Assembly: GCF_020921035.1 (NCBI RefSeq)
Contig: NC_063155.1
Coordinates: forward strand, 29,381,294-29,445,293
Direction: 5' to 3'
Origin: Rhodamnia argentea
Lineage: Eukaryota > Streptophyta > Magnoliopsida > Myrtales > Myrtaceae
Length of the DNA stretch: 64,000 nucleotides
Shown here: positions 12,736-25,678 of the stretch, piece after piece
How the letters are laid out: every line of letters starts with the position of its first letter
How positions within the stretch are numbered: position 1 is the first letter of the stretch
The notes under the pieces: generated by a model
Database searches by the model: none
What the model saw: only the letters and a program-made list of their open reading frames with translations
What the model was told of the DNA's origin: nothing
Made by a program: the position numbers and the translations under genes

Positions 12736-13251
12736 CGATATTTTATTGGCGAGTATCCGGTCAACACTTAATAAGCGACTGAGAAATGTTTCCAATTTTG
12801 CGACGTTAGTGCTTTACTTTTATCATGCGTAATCATCCTTGGGTCCGACCAAAAAAAGGGCAAAAATCATGACTGGCGAATTTTTCCTTTCAGTGTTTCC
12901 GACAAGTGTTATGGAATATCCGATAAGACCTTCTTCAATAAATAAACCTCAAATTCATCGAGAGTTCGATGGGGGGAAATTCCAAATGCGGGCCCCACCA
13001 AGCGCCACGTCATCGTCGCCCTCCAGTCCAGTCCACGAGGGTGGGGGGAGGGAATATTCTACGTTAACTCCCGCGGTTAGCTCTCCGTAAGTCCGCTCCC
13101 AACTCCATCCCCAGAAAATCAAGTATCCTCCTAGCTCGCGCAAACCCTCCATGGCGGACTACCCATTTCCCCTCCGTTTGTGACGAAAAGCGATTCGATA
13201 GTCCTCCCTCGGAATCGTCACCCCTCCGATTCGCAATCGCAGTCGCAATCC

Positions 13252-16200
13252 ATGCCTCGCGCCGCTCAATCCCCATGCCGATCCCTCTTCCCTTGGCTCC
13301 TGATTCTAGGGTTCCTCGGTGATTCGGCCCTCGCCTTCAAGGTCCCGTTCAAGGTCAAGGACGTCCTCCCCGTGCTGCCCCGCCAGATATCGTGGCCGGT
13401 GCTCAACAACTTCCACAGTGCGGTGGACTTGTTGCCATCCTTCGTCGGGTCCGTCGCCCCGGGCAACGGTTCCGTCCGGTGGAACGGGGCTTGCTTCGAT
13501 GGCAACGAAGCCCGTCTCGAGTTCAGCGAGGGTGATCGCGATGGGCCTGGCTTGGGCGGCGGCGTTCTGTACTTGAAGGTTCGTCTTCTATGCCTCTGTG
13601 ATACCGGTCGGGTACAGAGACGCTGGTGCGTCCCGTTAAATTGTTCTTTAGTCTATATTCTACTTGCGAACGAAATTCGTAATATATTGAACTTAGCTTG
13701 GTGAAGCGGTGCTCTGTAGGTTTGCTTAGCGCAAATGGAGGTTATAGGTGCTGGTGAGTAGAGTCTGGATCGTAGGAGATGGACTTGACATTACATCTGT
13801 CATCATTCTTATCGGTTGTGATGACGTTTTTGACTGGATTTAACATTCTAGTATCTTTTGGTATCAAATCTTGTTAGGAATTGGCGCAAAACAATAACGA
13901 AATAGAAATTTAAAGCGAGAAAGACAAATGGAGACACATCCGACGGAGGAATTCCATTATAATTAGCACTCGCACTTCTCTGTTGCATCACTCTATCGCA
14001 AGCGAAACATAGTGTATATATAACAACAACTATTTATGGTTTTAAGCCCAAATTACCAATAAAATATGGATTCAAATTATAAAAACCTTATGGCCTCCAA
14101 GGGGTGCTGCCGCCCAAGACTCTACCGGGACTCCCGTGCTTTCCTGTCAATGGGGGAGTGAATGACAGCCCAATAAATGTGACTTGTTATTAGTTCATTA
14201 GTTAAGGTAGAAACGATTGTGGAAACATGAAAAGTGTCTCAATGTCTTTACTCTGCACTGGTTGTATGGAGTCAATATTTGGGTTGGATATGGGTACTGG
14301 CATTAAACGATTGATTAGGTTTTACATACAAAGTTTCCCAAGCTCTTGCCCTTGCGTGTGGTAGAGAAAGTTTAAGTTAATTGCTTGAATGGCGGCTGCT
14401 TGTATTCCAGTCTCAAATGGTTTAAAATGGTTCTAACTAAATCGCATACCATGCCTCTTTAATACAATTAGATTATCACTCGAATTTTGGGGTTTCTTCA
14501 CTTGCTGGTCGCTTCCTTCACTGCAGATTGAATAATTCGATATTTTCTTGCTCTCTCCTTGCAGACATCTGAACCACATAGCTGGACGTGCATGGATCTG
14601 TATGTTTTCGCAACACCATACAGGATCACATGGGACTATTACTTTTCTGCTAGAGAGCACACGTTGAAGTTTGACTCATGGGAAGAACAAGCAGAGTTGG
14701 AATATGTATGCCTCATGTGTTTGATTTAGTTGTGAATTAGAAATCTCATTGTTGCATCAGAATAACGTTTGAGTTGGATGTTGAGCAGGTAAAGCAGCAC
14801 GGAATTTCTGCGTTTCTTATGCCATCAGGAATGCTGGGCACATTGCTTTCTCTAATTGATGTATTGCCCCTGTTTTCTAACACTGTTTGGGGTCAGAATG
14901 CTAATTTAGCTTTCCTGAAGAACCATATGGGCGCTACATTTGAAAAGCGTCCTAAGCCCTGGTACACAACTATTAATCCGGAAGATGTTCATACTGGCGA
15001 TTTTTTAGCAGTGTCCAAGATCCGTGGTAGGTGGGGTGGTTTTGAAACATTGGAGAAATGGGTAACTGGTGCTTTTGCGGGTCACACTGCGGTTTGCTTG
15101 AAGGATGAACATGGTAATTTGTGGGTTGGTGAATCAGGACACGAGAATGAGAAGGTGTGTTTTTCTTTTTCATTTTTGGATTTCTCTATACCAGTTTCTG
15201 ACGTTCACAAATCAGTAAAACGAAGTTCGATTGATCTAACATAGGGATTGAGGTTATGTAAAATGAACTGTACGCACTTGAACTTGACACCAAAGAGTAG
15301 AAACATGAAATCTGACCATCACTTGTTGTGTGGTCTCCTGCGAATTATTCCAACAATATAAACTTCAGAGCCGGTTTTTGTCTTGCCTCTTGCTCCTGCT
15401 GGGGAATGTATCCCCCTTATTGTCTCGGTTGAAAGAGAGACTTATGTTTTCCCCTCCTAACATCGTAGGATTTTGCCAAGAATCTTTTTGTTGTCTATTA
15501 AGTTTGAGTGTCTAGAAGAAAACAATTGTTTTTCTTGCGATTTTTCTTGGGCTTAGAACAACGAAATTGTTAATAATGAACACAGGTATGATTCGTGTGA
15601 CTACGTTTTGATATATCCTTCCACCATATTGATCGCATTTTGCTCATTCATTTGCAGGGGGAAGAAATTATTGTGGTTATTCCATGGCAAGAGTGGTGGG
15701 AATTGGCTCTAAAAGACAATTCCAATCCCCAGATTGCCTTGCTTCCTTTACATCCAGATGTGCGTGCAAAGTTTGACTCCACGGCAGCGTGGGAATACGC
15801 TCGAAGCATGTCAGGGAAGCCTTATGGTTATCACAACATGATTTTCAGTTGGATTGATACCATAGGAGACAACTATCCTCCTCCTCTTGATGCTCACTTG
15901 GTATGCATTCTCCTTATTCATTTTGATCTGTGTGGATATGTGAAGTTGTGGGAAGTGATTTTATTAATTGACTTATCTTCTGCATCTGTTGCAACCTTGT
16001 TATTCAGAGTAATTATTCTGCAGCGGATCTGATGGTAGTTGGTAATTTGTTGTTGCTATTTCTTTGGGATTGAAAATGGGAAGTTTGAGATTGATGAATC
16101 TCCTAGACCTGCTCAATGCAATTGCTGTAAGAGGGGAATAGTGCTTAGCATGTGCTTCAAGTAGCATTTTAAAATTGAAATATGCATGTTTCTTTTCTTT

Positions 16201-17733
16201 TGAAATATGATCAAGAGAGTTTTTACTTTCTGGAATTGCTTTGAATTTTCCAACCTTTGTAACAATTTGGCTTTTTTTTTTTTTTTCTTTTTTTATTCCT
16301 AGTGAATGAAGAGCCATATTCTTTTGCAGTGTGGCATTTTTTGGTTCAGGATAATTTCCGGAATTATCAATATGTTTCCTGATATTTTGGAGCTTTTTGA
16401 TAGGTTGTTTCTGTCATGTCAATGTGGACGAGATTGCAGCCAGCATATGCTGCAAATATGTGGAATGAAGCTTTGAATAAGCGCCTTGGTACTGAGGTAT
16501 AGCTGCTGTCTGGTCATACTTCCAGTTCTGGTTTTCTTTTTTTAATTTCTAATATTTGCTTATTTTATCCTTTGTCCTAGCATCAGAAACAATTTGAGTT
16601 TTGTGGATTTAATGGCAAATTCCCTTAATGAGGAGTTGGTACTAACTGTATGGATATTCTGGTCTGTTCATATATCATCGGAGATCATAGATGTTCAAAT
16701 CAGGGAAAAAGAGAGGAAGCAAAAGAGTGGTGGTGTGACTGGTATCCTGGTATCGGTTGCTTTCTTTAAGTACATAATTTGCATAGATGAAGCATGGGTC
16801 TTAGGCATTTGGCTAGTCTTTCTAATATGGATGGACAGAAATTCCTTTTGACATCTTGTTTGTCACCAAGTCCAAGTGGCTGCTGTCTTTGTGGCATCTC
16901 ATTCTTGTGAGCTGGAGAGGTGGAGGAGTTGAACCTCATAATTGGCGTTGTGTACTTGTCTTGTGGAGACAAAGTGGCTCATTACTGCTGTTTGGCTGTT
17001 ATTTGGCACGGGGAATGGGGATGGGAAGGAGAAAAGAGGAAGAACGAAGAAAGAAAAAGAAAAGAGGGGGAGGGGGGTGTTATATTGAGGTCGAAACGAT
17101 TATCTTGTGATTCCTAATTCTTTTAAGGACAGAATTTTCATCATTTACTGGCTGGTTTCTCCGACAGGGTCTAGCATTCACAAAGATCATGCATTTGTGG
17201 CTTTGTCGCAGGAATTGGACTTATATGGGTTACTAGAAGAGACTGAGAAGCGAGGGATATCATTTGATGAACTACTTACTACTCCTGAACAAGATGATTG
17301 GATGTATAGTGATGGGAAATCAACCACATGCGTTGCCTTTATACTCGCGATGTACAAGGAAGCTGGAGTATTTGGTCCCATTTCAAGTTCTGTTCAAGTA
17401 ACTGAGTTCACGGTGAGTCATGAATACCCTATTTCATGATCTACTCTTATAGTTTTGTATCCCAAAGGTCATCATGGAAAATTCGTTACGGCATATGACC
17501 CAACTTTTCTTTGATCTCAGATTCGTGATGCTTACATGCTGAAGATTTTTGAGAATAACCGTACTCGTCTGCCAAGTTGGTGCAGTAACAAGGGCGGTAA
17601 ACTTCCGTTTTGTCAGATTCTTGGGGAATATTGGATGGAATTGCCAGAGTATAACACCATAGAACCCTATGCCAACATGAACGAGAACTGCCCTTCGCTG
17701 CCTCCAAGTTATGAAAGGCCCAAAAGATGCTAA
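13252..17733 (+). CDS. Secretory-type protein with permuted papain-like (NlpC/P60, C92-like) motifs, 7 exons, 527 aa
   Basis: Exons: 13252-13578, 14565-14705, 14789-15154, 15658-15900, 16404-16496, 17212-17412, 17521-17733; every junction is in phase 0. Residues about 8-26 are a hydrophobic signal peptide (FPWLLILGFLGDSALA), which supports the ATG at 13252. A hydrophobic stretch lies near 166-185. Homologues in Arabidopsis are, as I recall, labelled inositol-1,4,5-trisphosphate 5-phosphatase, but I see none of the 5-phosphatase catalytic motifs. Instead there is GD at 226-227, GHTAV with His255, VGES with Glu271, and later STTCVAFILAMYKEAG with Cys430. That His-then-Cys order is that of LRAT/YiiX-type permuted papain-like hydrolases. 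An acyl-bond or amide-bond hydrolase of the secretory pathway is therefore an inference. The length suits a full-length gene. Confidence 0.85.
13876..14170. mobile_element. LTR-like fragment in intron 1 of the 527-aa protein gene
   Basis: It is similar along its length to 54221-54560: 'ttggcgca...aacgaa' at the start, 'caagcgaaa' plus 'tatatataacaa' in the middle, then a GC-rich 'ggtgctgccgcccaagactc' block and 'cgtgctttcc' at the end. The TATA-like centre and overall order resemble a small LTR. No coding frame. Class uncertain. Confidence 0.45.
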
Positions 17734-18482
17734 AGTCGTGCTGATCCATTACTGCACGAGTAATCCATTCTCAAATACTTGTTTCCTCTTCCTAGGGGGC
17801 TATTTGAGCTCCACAGCATGTCTGGTCATACGAGATCTGTCTAGAAGCAATGATAAAAGCATTTATATGATCGACTTATGTGACATCCGCGTTTTGTACA
17901 TATCTAGTCATGAAATTGAATGGGCAGTGCATGAAATATCTTGCTTAAATAGACAACTTGCAAGGCTGGCTTGTTGACCGTCTACGTTTCATCTGCGAAA
18001 TCTGACGCCCGTTGTACTTGTATGAAATCACTCGTGCTGTTAGAAGGTATGGTGTAATTTTATAGAAGTTCCAGGGTATAATTCCACATACTTTCAAGTT
18101 CCTGAAATCGTGTATGGCTTTTGGAATCCAATTTAGCGACTAAATTGTGTGGCTCCGAGTAAAATTCTTCTTGGAGCATTGAATAGCAGTGTGTGTCCTT
18201 CAGGTTCCCGTTTAATGTACGAGCAATTTTTAAAAGCCTTGCAGGTTGAAGACCTGTTTTGGTGGAAATTTCAAGCTACTTTGTCTAGTTGAAATTGAAA
18301 ATGTTCCGGCAATTTGGTGCCTCTTCATGCGAGCCCCAATAAAACTTTATTACGACTTTTCTACTAAATAAGTTTCCTGCTCTCTGGATTCAGATCCATT
18401 CATTCGTTACTACTTGCCAACAAAAGAGTGTGGCACATACAAGACCTAGTTGTAAGAAGTGTCCTTCAGTTCCCTCGGCTGC
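17734..18482. other. 3'-to-3' intergenic stretch
   Basis: This lies between the convergent 527-aa protein gene and aldo-keto reductase copy 1. It holds the two 3' UTRs, with no coding region or repeat that I recognise. Confidence 0.5.
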
Positions 18483-20042
18483 TCACAATCCACCATCCCA
18501 GAGCTCGGCAAATGTCCGGTAAGGCCCGTGCTCGGAGATGTATTCTTCCCCAAGGTATCCTCTGCTCTGCGGGATCTCGTCGATCTTCCTCGATTCTTCC
18601 TCCGTCAATTCCCAGTCGAAAATCTCAAGGTTCTCTTTCATCCTCTCCTTGTTGAAGCTCTTGGCGAGTACACAAACCCCTTGTTCATATGCCCATCTGC
18701 GACAAATCTGTTGTCACCACCAAACAGGCATCAGTTATCTCCCAATACTCTTCTTGCTCCTTACATGAGTCTAGGTATGAGATTACATCTTATATGATTG
18801 GTGCTAAAAGACTCAAAGAACAAGAAGCATCAGACCTGGGCAACAGTTTTCCCTTTGGCCCTAGCGATCTCCTTCAGCTGCTTACAGTCCATCACCTTAT
18901 TGCTTCCTCCATTGCTTACTACCGCTCCTAAAACAGAGTAAGCAGTCAGCAGAACCCCATTGGCCTCGCAGAACTCCCGAAGCTTCTTTTGCTGCCACAA
19001 TGGATTAAACTCTACCTTCAAGATTTTTAACATGTTCGGTCAAAATCAACCCGAAAAATTCGGAAAAATCTTAATTCAAAAGTCCGTTGGAGAAAGCATG
19101 ATGCCCTGAATAAATGGTTGTACTCAACTGTTTAGACACGGAATTGACCTATCTTGCATACTATCATTCAAGATTTTCACTCCGAAACAATAGCATCTTC
19201 ACTTTTTCATCATCGATTTAGACGTGACAGGAATCAAATGAATGGGGTCAGTTCTTTCGTAGGACTTCTTCAACTTGTGAAGAAGTTCACCTGGTTGACT
19301 TCAGGGGGTATCTGTGCATTGGCCAGGATGAAAGAGAGCTTTTTACAAGAGAAATTGCTGACCCCAATGCTTCTTGCGAGTCCTTTTCTCTGGCACTCCT
19401 CCATGTCTGCCCAAACAGCTTTGAAGTCCATGGGCATGAAATGTTCTTTCTTCATTGGGAACTCGGAGGTTCCGGGTTTTGTACTCACAGGCCAGTGGAT
19501 GAGATAGAGATCTATGTAATCCAACTTGATATTTCTGATGAGAATATTCACAAACTAGAGGTTATCAGAAAACTTTTGACAGGGTAAGAACGGGTTGTCA
19601 TAAGATTATCTGGCATATCACAGTTATTGGTCCAACAAGTTGAGTATTCATATGACAAGAAAGGACCAGGTTTACAAGATAGCTGAGAAAAGAGAGAAAT
19701 TTACTTGAGGCTATTCTTGAGAGCCGGTAGGACAAGCCCAGGATGAGCATCGCTGCACCAGAGCTTGGTGGTGATGAAGAGATCTTCTCTTGATTTGATC
19801 AGCCCCTGCGAGACCGCTTCAGCGATGGCTTCTCCAATTGGCTCCTCCGTGTGGTAGAGAGTTGCAGTGTCAAAATGTCTGTATCCCAGCTTAATTGCTC
19901 CAAGAACTGCCGCCTTCGTGACTTCATGATCCACATTCGGAAACGCTGCCGTGCCGAATCCCAAGAGTGGGATTTTCCGGCCACTGGACTTCAATGCCGC
20001 TGCCGGAATGCTAGCCGGAGTAACGTCAGATTTGGTTTTCAT
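18483..20042 (-). CDS. NADPH-dependent aldo-keto reductase (AKR4-like), copy 1, 328 aa
   Basis: Exons on the minus strand: 20042-19705, 19534-19291, 19015-18836, 18707-18483; phases 2, 0 and 0 close to a 329-codon frame. It is a TIM-barrel oxidoreductase of the plant group that includes methylecgonone reductase, chalcone-reductase-like and deoxymugineic-acid-synthase-like enzymes. It reduces carbonyl substrates with NADPH, probably in the cytosol. The catalytic tetrad is complete: Asp58 and Tyr63 ([11 protein letters not shown]), Lys93 (FITTKLW) and His126 (YLIHWPV). The GVSNF motif and the C-terminal [17 protein letters not shown] nucleotide-binding segment are present. An upstream in-frame ATG at 20129 would add 29 residues; 20042 was preferred because it aligns exactly with copy 2. 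The substrate cannot be told from sequence. Confidence 0.9.
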
Positions 20043-20314
20043 CTTGGATTGTGCAGGAGATAGCAGATGATGCAGGGAACTTTTGCCTTGGTAATCTCTT
20101 TGAGATCCTGAGTGTGATGGAGCAACCACTCACGCAAAAGGACGTTCAATTATGTCTCGAGTTTGAGCCGTACACATACACGGAACCCAACCCTAACCGG
20201 TTGGATAAACATCAATATATCCAAGGATGAGCACTTCGTTGTGGATGAAATAAAGCTAATGGGCAAGTCACCTGCCATTAAAGGACAAACGAAGGGGCTC
20301 ACATTCTTTGTTTA

Positions 20315-20316
<2 letters not shown>

Positions 20317-20345
<29 letters not shown>
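20317..20345. repeat. (AT)n(GT)n microsatellite
   Basis: An AT run passes directly into a GT run, upstream of aldo-keto reductase copy 1. The rest of 20043-21823 between the two reductases shows no supported gene. Confidence 0.85.
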
Positions 20346-20346
<1 letters not shown>

Positions 20347-21823
20347 TAGATTGTGGGTTTTTGGTCAGAAACAGGAGCAACTTGTTTTTTTTGTTGGTCG
20401 GAAAAGGAGCAACTTGTTGACTGGTCTTCTTTTGAGGCAGAAGGGTTTTGACCTAGAAAAGAGGTACATATACGCTCTTTATGATCGACGACCGCACGAT
20501 AGCTCTCTTCCATTTGCCGCACAGTGAAGGTGAGAGAGCAGTAGCAAATGGGTTTGCTCTCAAAGTTGACATGACCCCACAGCCAAGGCTGGCCACGCAC
20601 AAGAAGAAGGGAGTACATGGCTGCAAGGTGAACTCCTCGAATCCGTTTGGAAAACACTCGAACGAGCGAGCGATTTGTAATCTTAAATTTTTCTATTATA
20701 ATAGATTATTTGCGACTGGCTCTTCCTATGAATATAAGTTCGGACATTCGGACGGAACCACGTACACCGTCAATGTCCTTTGTTATTCCTTGTGCTAATT
20801 TTTCTGGCTCTCTCCCATTGACATTTAATTATAAGATCTTGGTTAGCTTCGGCGTATTAATTACAACAAAGAAAAAGTCTTGGTCTGTGCGTCAAAGCTT
20901 ACATTATATGATGTTAGGCACATGACAAGAACTTTATAATATAAAATTGAGGTGCTACAGTGAGTGGATTGGTGAGGAGGAGAAAGGAAGTTAAAAGTTG
21001 ATTTTGGTGAGATTCCTTGATTAAAAAACTCAGAGACGCGCTTATAGGGAGAAAGAATTCAGAGGAACTTGCTCACGTATTGTCTTAATTCGTTCTTCTC
21101 TGCCAATAATGCAGATACCGCATCTGAGCTTCATATAAAACTCTGTATCTACGATTTGCAGCTTCTGTAAGGGAGCCATGGGCTGCCGCTGAAGTGGGAA
21201 TGCATGTGCTTGTCAAATGCATTTACCATGGAGTGTAATTACTCCTTAGGTCCAATTGGTCATCTGAACTGTCATTAGCTTCTGCAATTGACCTTCTGTA
21301 AGTGTCGCAACGAAATTGTGACCGAGATGATGTTTGTCTTAGGTTTCGTAGAGGCTAAAAAATTGCGCGGTATTTGTTTGTTCGAGTCCATCTTCTACGT
21401 TGCATTCTGTGCCGTCAAATGAATCTTTTTAGTTGTTTCGTTCAGCCGTCTGGATAATTGAAAGCCTTCCCATGAGGCTATAAACCACATATTGCTGAAA
21501 GCCCCAGGGTGAAGTGCAAAAGAACATGTCACAAAAGCTTTGCGAGTTGAAAACCTGTTTGAATGCAATCTGCAACATTGTTCTCAATGATTCCAGGCAT
21601 CTGTTGAAACGCGTTTCAGATTCAAAGCAGTTGAAGTTCAAAATAAGCACACTTCTTCAGGTTGGAATCAAGCTGCAAAAACCTGATCAGATCCATTCAC
21701 GAACAGTGAGGTTTCAATCCTAAGAATTCAGGTGATGTCCAGCTTTTCTTCCATACGAAGAGAGGTAGGTACATTCACAATACTCGGAACTGCCCAGAAA
21801 GTGTTCTGACCAGCCTTTATTGC

Positions 21824-23387
21824 TCACATCTCGCCATCCCACAGCTCCTCAATCGTCTTGAAAGGCCCGTGCACCGAGATGTAATCTTCTCCAAGACAGC
21901 CTCTGCTTTGGGGGAACTCGCTTATCTTCTTGTTCTCTTCCTCCGTCAACTCCCACTCGAAAATCTCGAGGTTCTCCTTCATTCTCTCCTTGTTGAAGCT
22001 TTTGGCCAGTACAGACACTCCTTGCTCATATGCCCATCTCAGGCAAATCTGTTTATCACCACCCGAAACATCAGACATCTTCATGCATCTAAAACTGGAA
22101 GATAAAATCACTAAAATAGGGCCGAAGAACGCCTGACCTGCGCAACAGTTTTTCCCTTGGCCTCAGCGATCTCCTTGAGGTGCTCGCATTCTATGACCCT
22201 ATTGCTTCCCCAGATGGTTCCTTTAGCGCCTAAAGCAGCATAAGCAGTCAATAGGATCTCGTGTTCTCTGCAGAACTCTTTAAGTTTCTTTTGCTGCCAC
22301 AGCGGATTGAATTCCACCTTGCCAGAGACAACGCATCAGCGTCGAAATGACGTGATACCAACATCTAGGACATACATCAGAAGAATCAGAGAAATTCACC
22401 TGATTAACAGCTGGAGGTACTCGCGCAGTAGCCAGAATTTCCGAGATCTTTTTACAAGAGAAATTGCTGACTCCGATACGTTTAGTTAGTCCTTTCTTTA
22501 GGCACTCCTCCATGTCAGCCCAAACGGCCTTGAAGTCCATGGGTAGAAATTCTTCCTTCTTGATCGGGAACTCGTACGTTCCAGGTTTCGAGCTCACGGG
22601 CCAGTGGATGAGGTAAAGATCTACGCAGTCCAACTTGAGATTTCTGACCAGAATGTACACAAGCAGAGATCATCAGGAAATGTGCAAGAGCAAATGACTT
22701 CCGCAGTCTTAGCTTTATGTCATTGTACAGACTCATATCATCTGCAATGCATTTACCAGCTAAGGCTCCACAACAATTAGTGCCACCAGTTTCAAACACT
22801 AACCGTTCTCCGTATAGTTCAGAACTCAGAGGATGTCTCCGAAAAGGGTAACTAGTTAAATAAGAGATCTTTAGATACGGATTTACATAGTTCGTGCGCA
22901 AATTAACGTAATCACACAGTCTAAACTAACCCATATTTACATGCTTATGATGCAGAGAATCTTTACATATCGAAACGTTGAATGTACGTCTTGAATCGAA
23001 GGAAAAAAGCAAAAAGGGACTTGGGTGGAGATTCCTGCTGTGTAATTACTTGAGGCTTTTCTGGAGAGCAGGGAGGACAAGCCCCGAGTGAGCGTCACTG
23101 CACCAGAGCTTGGAGGTGACGAAGAGCTCCTCTCTCGATTTGATCAACCCCCTCGAGAGGGCTTCGCTTATGGCCTCGCCGAGCGGCTCCTCCGTCCCGT
23201 ACAGAGCCGCGGTGTCGAAGTGCCTGTAGCCCAGCTCCACCGCCTCCAGGACGGCCAGCCTCGTCGCCTCCGGCGCCACCGGCGGAGACGCGGCGGTGCC
23301 CAACCCGAGGAGCGGCATTTTCCGTCCGCCGGACTTCAGCGCCGCTTCGGGGATCTTGGACGGGGCGTGGGCAGAGAGGGCGTCCAT
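21824..23387 (-). CDS. NADPH-dependent aldo-keto reductase (AKR4-like), copy 2, 328 aa
   Basis: Exons on the minus strand: 23387-23050, 22643-22400, 22317-22138, 22048-21824. Exon lengths (338, 244, 180, 225) are identical to those of copy 1, so this is a tandem duplicate. The same tetrad is kept: Asp58, Tyr63 ([11 protein letters not shown]), Lys93 (FVTSKLW), His126 (YLIHWPV). Exon 1 is far more GC-rich than that of copy 1, and the two proteins differ at many positions, for example LGAKGTIWG against LGAVVSNGG in the substrate loop. The duplication is therefore old and the copies may use different substrates. An ATG at 23423 is in frame; 23387 matches copy 1. Both genes look intact. Confidence 0.9.
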
Positions 23388-23423
23388 TCCGGGTCGGGTT
23401 TGGGGGAGGAGATCAGAGTGCAA

Positions 23424-24749
23424 CTAGCCGGTAAAGTCTTCTCCTTGCTCCGTCCGTTTTCTTTAAATTATAGTTGCGCCACGACGATGATAATGACGGA
23501 GAGTCGTTGGGAAGAGAAATGACAGAGAGAAACGGACGGCCGTTTGTTTATGGGTGCTACGATGGAGGGAATCCGAGAGGGAATCGGCAAAGTTTTGATT
23601 GATTTGGTCAAGGTCTAAACTAAAGGGTTGGTCAACCCAAGGAAAAAAAAAATCCCATGACTAGCTCGATGCTGATGTGTATTAGATCTAGGTTCGGTCG
23701 TCTAGATACTAGTCAGGATAGGATTTCGCGTGATAAAATATGAAATTCAAAAAATTTGCTGTATTTTATACATCAATCATAACGTTAGATATTTTCACAT
23801 TCTATTTCACCCATTGTTTGGTATGAATGAAAAATCAGTATAAATAAACTTACAAGTTGCATAAACGGATATGGTAAGAACCTCTCGTGACGCACTTGGC
23901 TGCTTCATTTCTATTACTTATTTTTTTTTTCTTATTTTCTTTTGTTAATTTTTTCCCCCTTCCATTGCTCTCTAATTAAATTTTATTGAATAGTAAACTA
24001 TACTGACAGTCCAAAAATACTAAAATACCTAGAATATGTAATAAACATAAATGTAAATACTATATATCTCAATATATATTACAAAAGATATGCAAATTAT
24101 AATATAAATAAAATAGGAATAAATAATAATGAAATTGTTGTTACTTTTTTTTTTTGTTATTTTGAATTTCTTATATTAGAATTTAAATGTTACTTATATT
24201 CCAATACTATTTTAATTTTATTAGTTTGAGAAACTTGTTATTTGAAAAAAAAGGACCTTCGCATTATGAAAATTAAAAAATCTATCCACCTTTATCCCAC
24301 CTCCTCCATGAGATAATTTTATGCGGACTATATCCCTTTTGTATCTCACTTTAACATGCCTCGAGCGGGTATCAAACACATGATATGATAAATTTCATCG
24401 CATCCTGGATCTTATCCCGACCGCGAAACGCAGCCTAAAATTTTTTACTCATATTTTGAAAATGACAAGCTTTTTTGAATCGTCTCCAGCTTCGAGCCTT
24501 ATTGGCTTAGACTAATTAAATGGGTTCTATTTCCGTTAACGATGCCGCCTGTGGAGCGTTTGCTAAGCAATAAAACGAGGAAGTTTGCATGTTGTGATCA
24601 TTACTTTTCTCGTTTTATTGGCGTCTCACGAGACCGAGCGAACTTATTTATCAGATTATTTATAAACATTGGAAAGACAACATAATTACATTCACAGTGT
24701 GCTGTCTGCCGCAATTTGTTCAAATGGACGGTACTTTGATTAGGAAAAT
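23424..24749. other. AT-rich intergenic DNA
   Basis: It holds the promoter side of reductase copy 2, then strongly AT-rich sequence. No coding frame was recognised. Confidence 0.5.
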
Positions 24750-25367
24750 TTGCCAAAAAAGTCCAAAACCTTTTACATTTTTATCGATCAAGTTCTCAAC
24801 CGTTTTACCTTTTACCATTTCAATCATATTAGCTGAAAATTACTGATGTGGATACCGGTCATTTTTAGTGGCACTGTCAATGTTGACATGGATAATTTTA
24901 AATAATATTCTAACATTTTTCACATATTTTATTATTTTTTCTGTTTTTCTTTTTCCCTTTTCCTTTTTTTTTGCCTCCCTCACTCGGCCCGAACCTCTGT
25001 CGGCCCCAGGCTAGGGCCCCTGCTGGCCCTTGCTTGCCTTGAGAGGGCTTCCCTGTTCGGGGGTTGAGGTTAAGCCGGGTGAGGTAGGGAAAAAACTAAA
25101 AGGCAAAAAGGGAAAAAAAGGAAAGGGAAAATGAAAAACATAAAAAAAAAGATAATAAAAATATTCGAAAAATAAATTATTAAAAATTGTTCATAGCATT
25201 GGTAGTGCTACGTAGGACCGCCGACGTCCATGTCGGTGATTTTCGACCAATAGAACTAAATTGATAAAAGGTGAAAAGTTTCAGGATTGAATCGATAAAT
25301 TAAAAAGATTTAGGACTAAATTGACAAAAGTGTCAAAGATTTAGGCCTTTTTTGATAATTTGCCCAA
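24750..25367. mobile_element. GC-centred inverted-repeat element, copy 2
   Basis: The left arm 'tgccaaaaaagtccaaaacc' and right arm 'aggccttttttgataatttg' are inverted. Both arms carry the family phrases (tcctaaacc... and ...gactaaattgacaaaag). The middle has the GC-rich block 'cggcccgaacctctgtcggc', then the characteristic purine tract and 'gtcggtgattttcgacc'. Non-coding. Confidence 0.65.
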
Positions 25368-25678
25368 TTTGATTTTTTTTTGTTTGTTTGGCCAACCGAT
25401 TTGATTAACATGGCCTTCTCAAAAGAGAGTTTGCCCGATGAGAATTCTTTAACAACAGCATCTCCTAGATGGGAACAGAAATGAGCCAGATTTAATCGGG
25501 TTCTTGATCCATCCCAGCACCAACAACCTTAATGATTTTTGGACACTTTTACGTTTGAGGGACACGCTCGATATCTCATTCCCTAGAAAACCCAGGGAAA
25601 TTTAGAATGCGAACCCCCTTCGTTTATAGCTTGAGGATCCAAGCAGAATAGACGTTATGCGAGATTGTGAACCTCGTC

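Noticed and set aside
17161..17212. An earlier acceptor (cgacag at about 17167) for exon 6 of the 527-aa protein gene
   Set aside because: It puts the conserved ELDLYGLLEETEKRG segment out of frame after exon 5; the acceptor at 17211 keeps phase 0.
23088..23522. 144-aa plus-strand ORF
   Set aside because: Antisense shadow of exon 1 of aldo-keto reductase copy 2.
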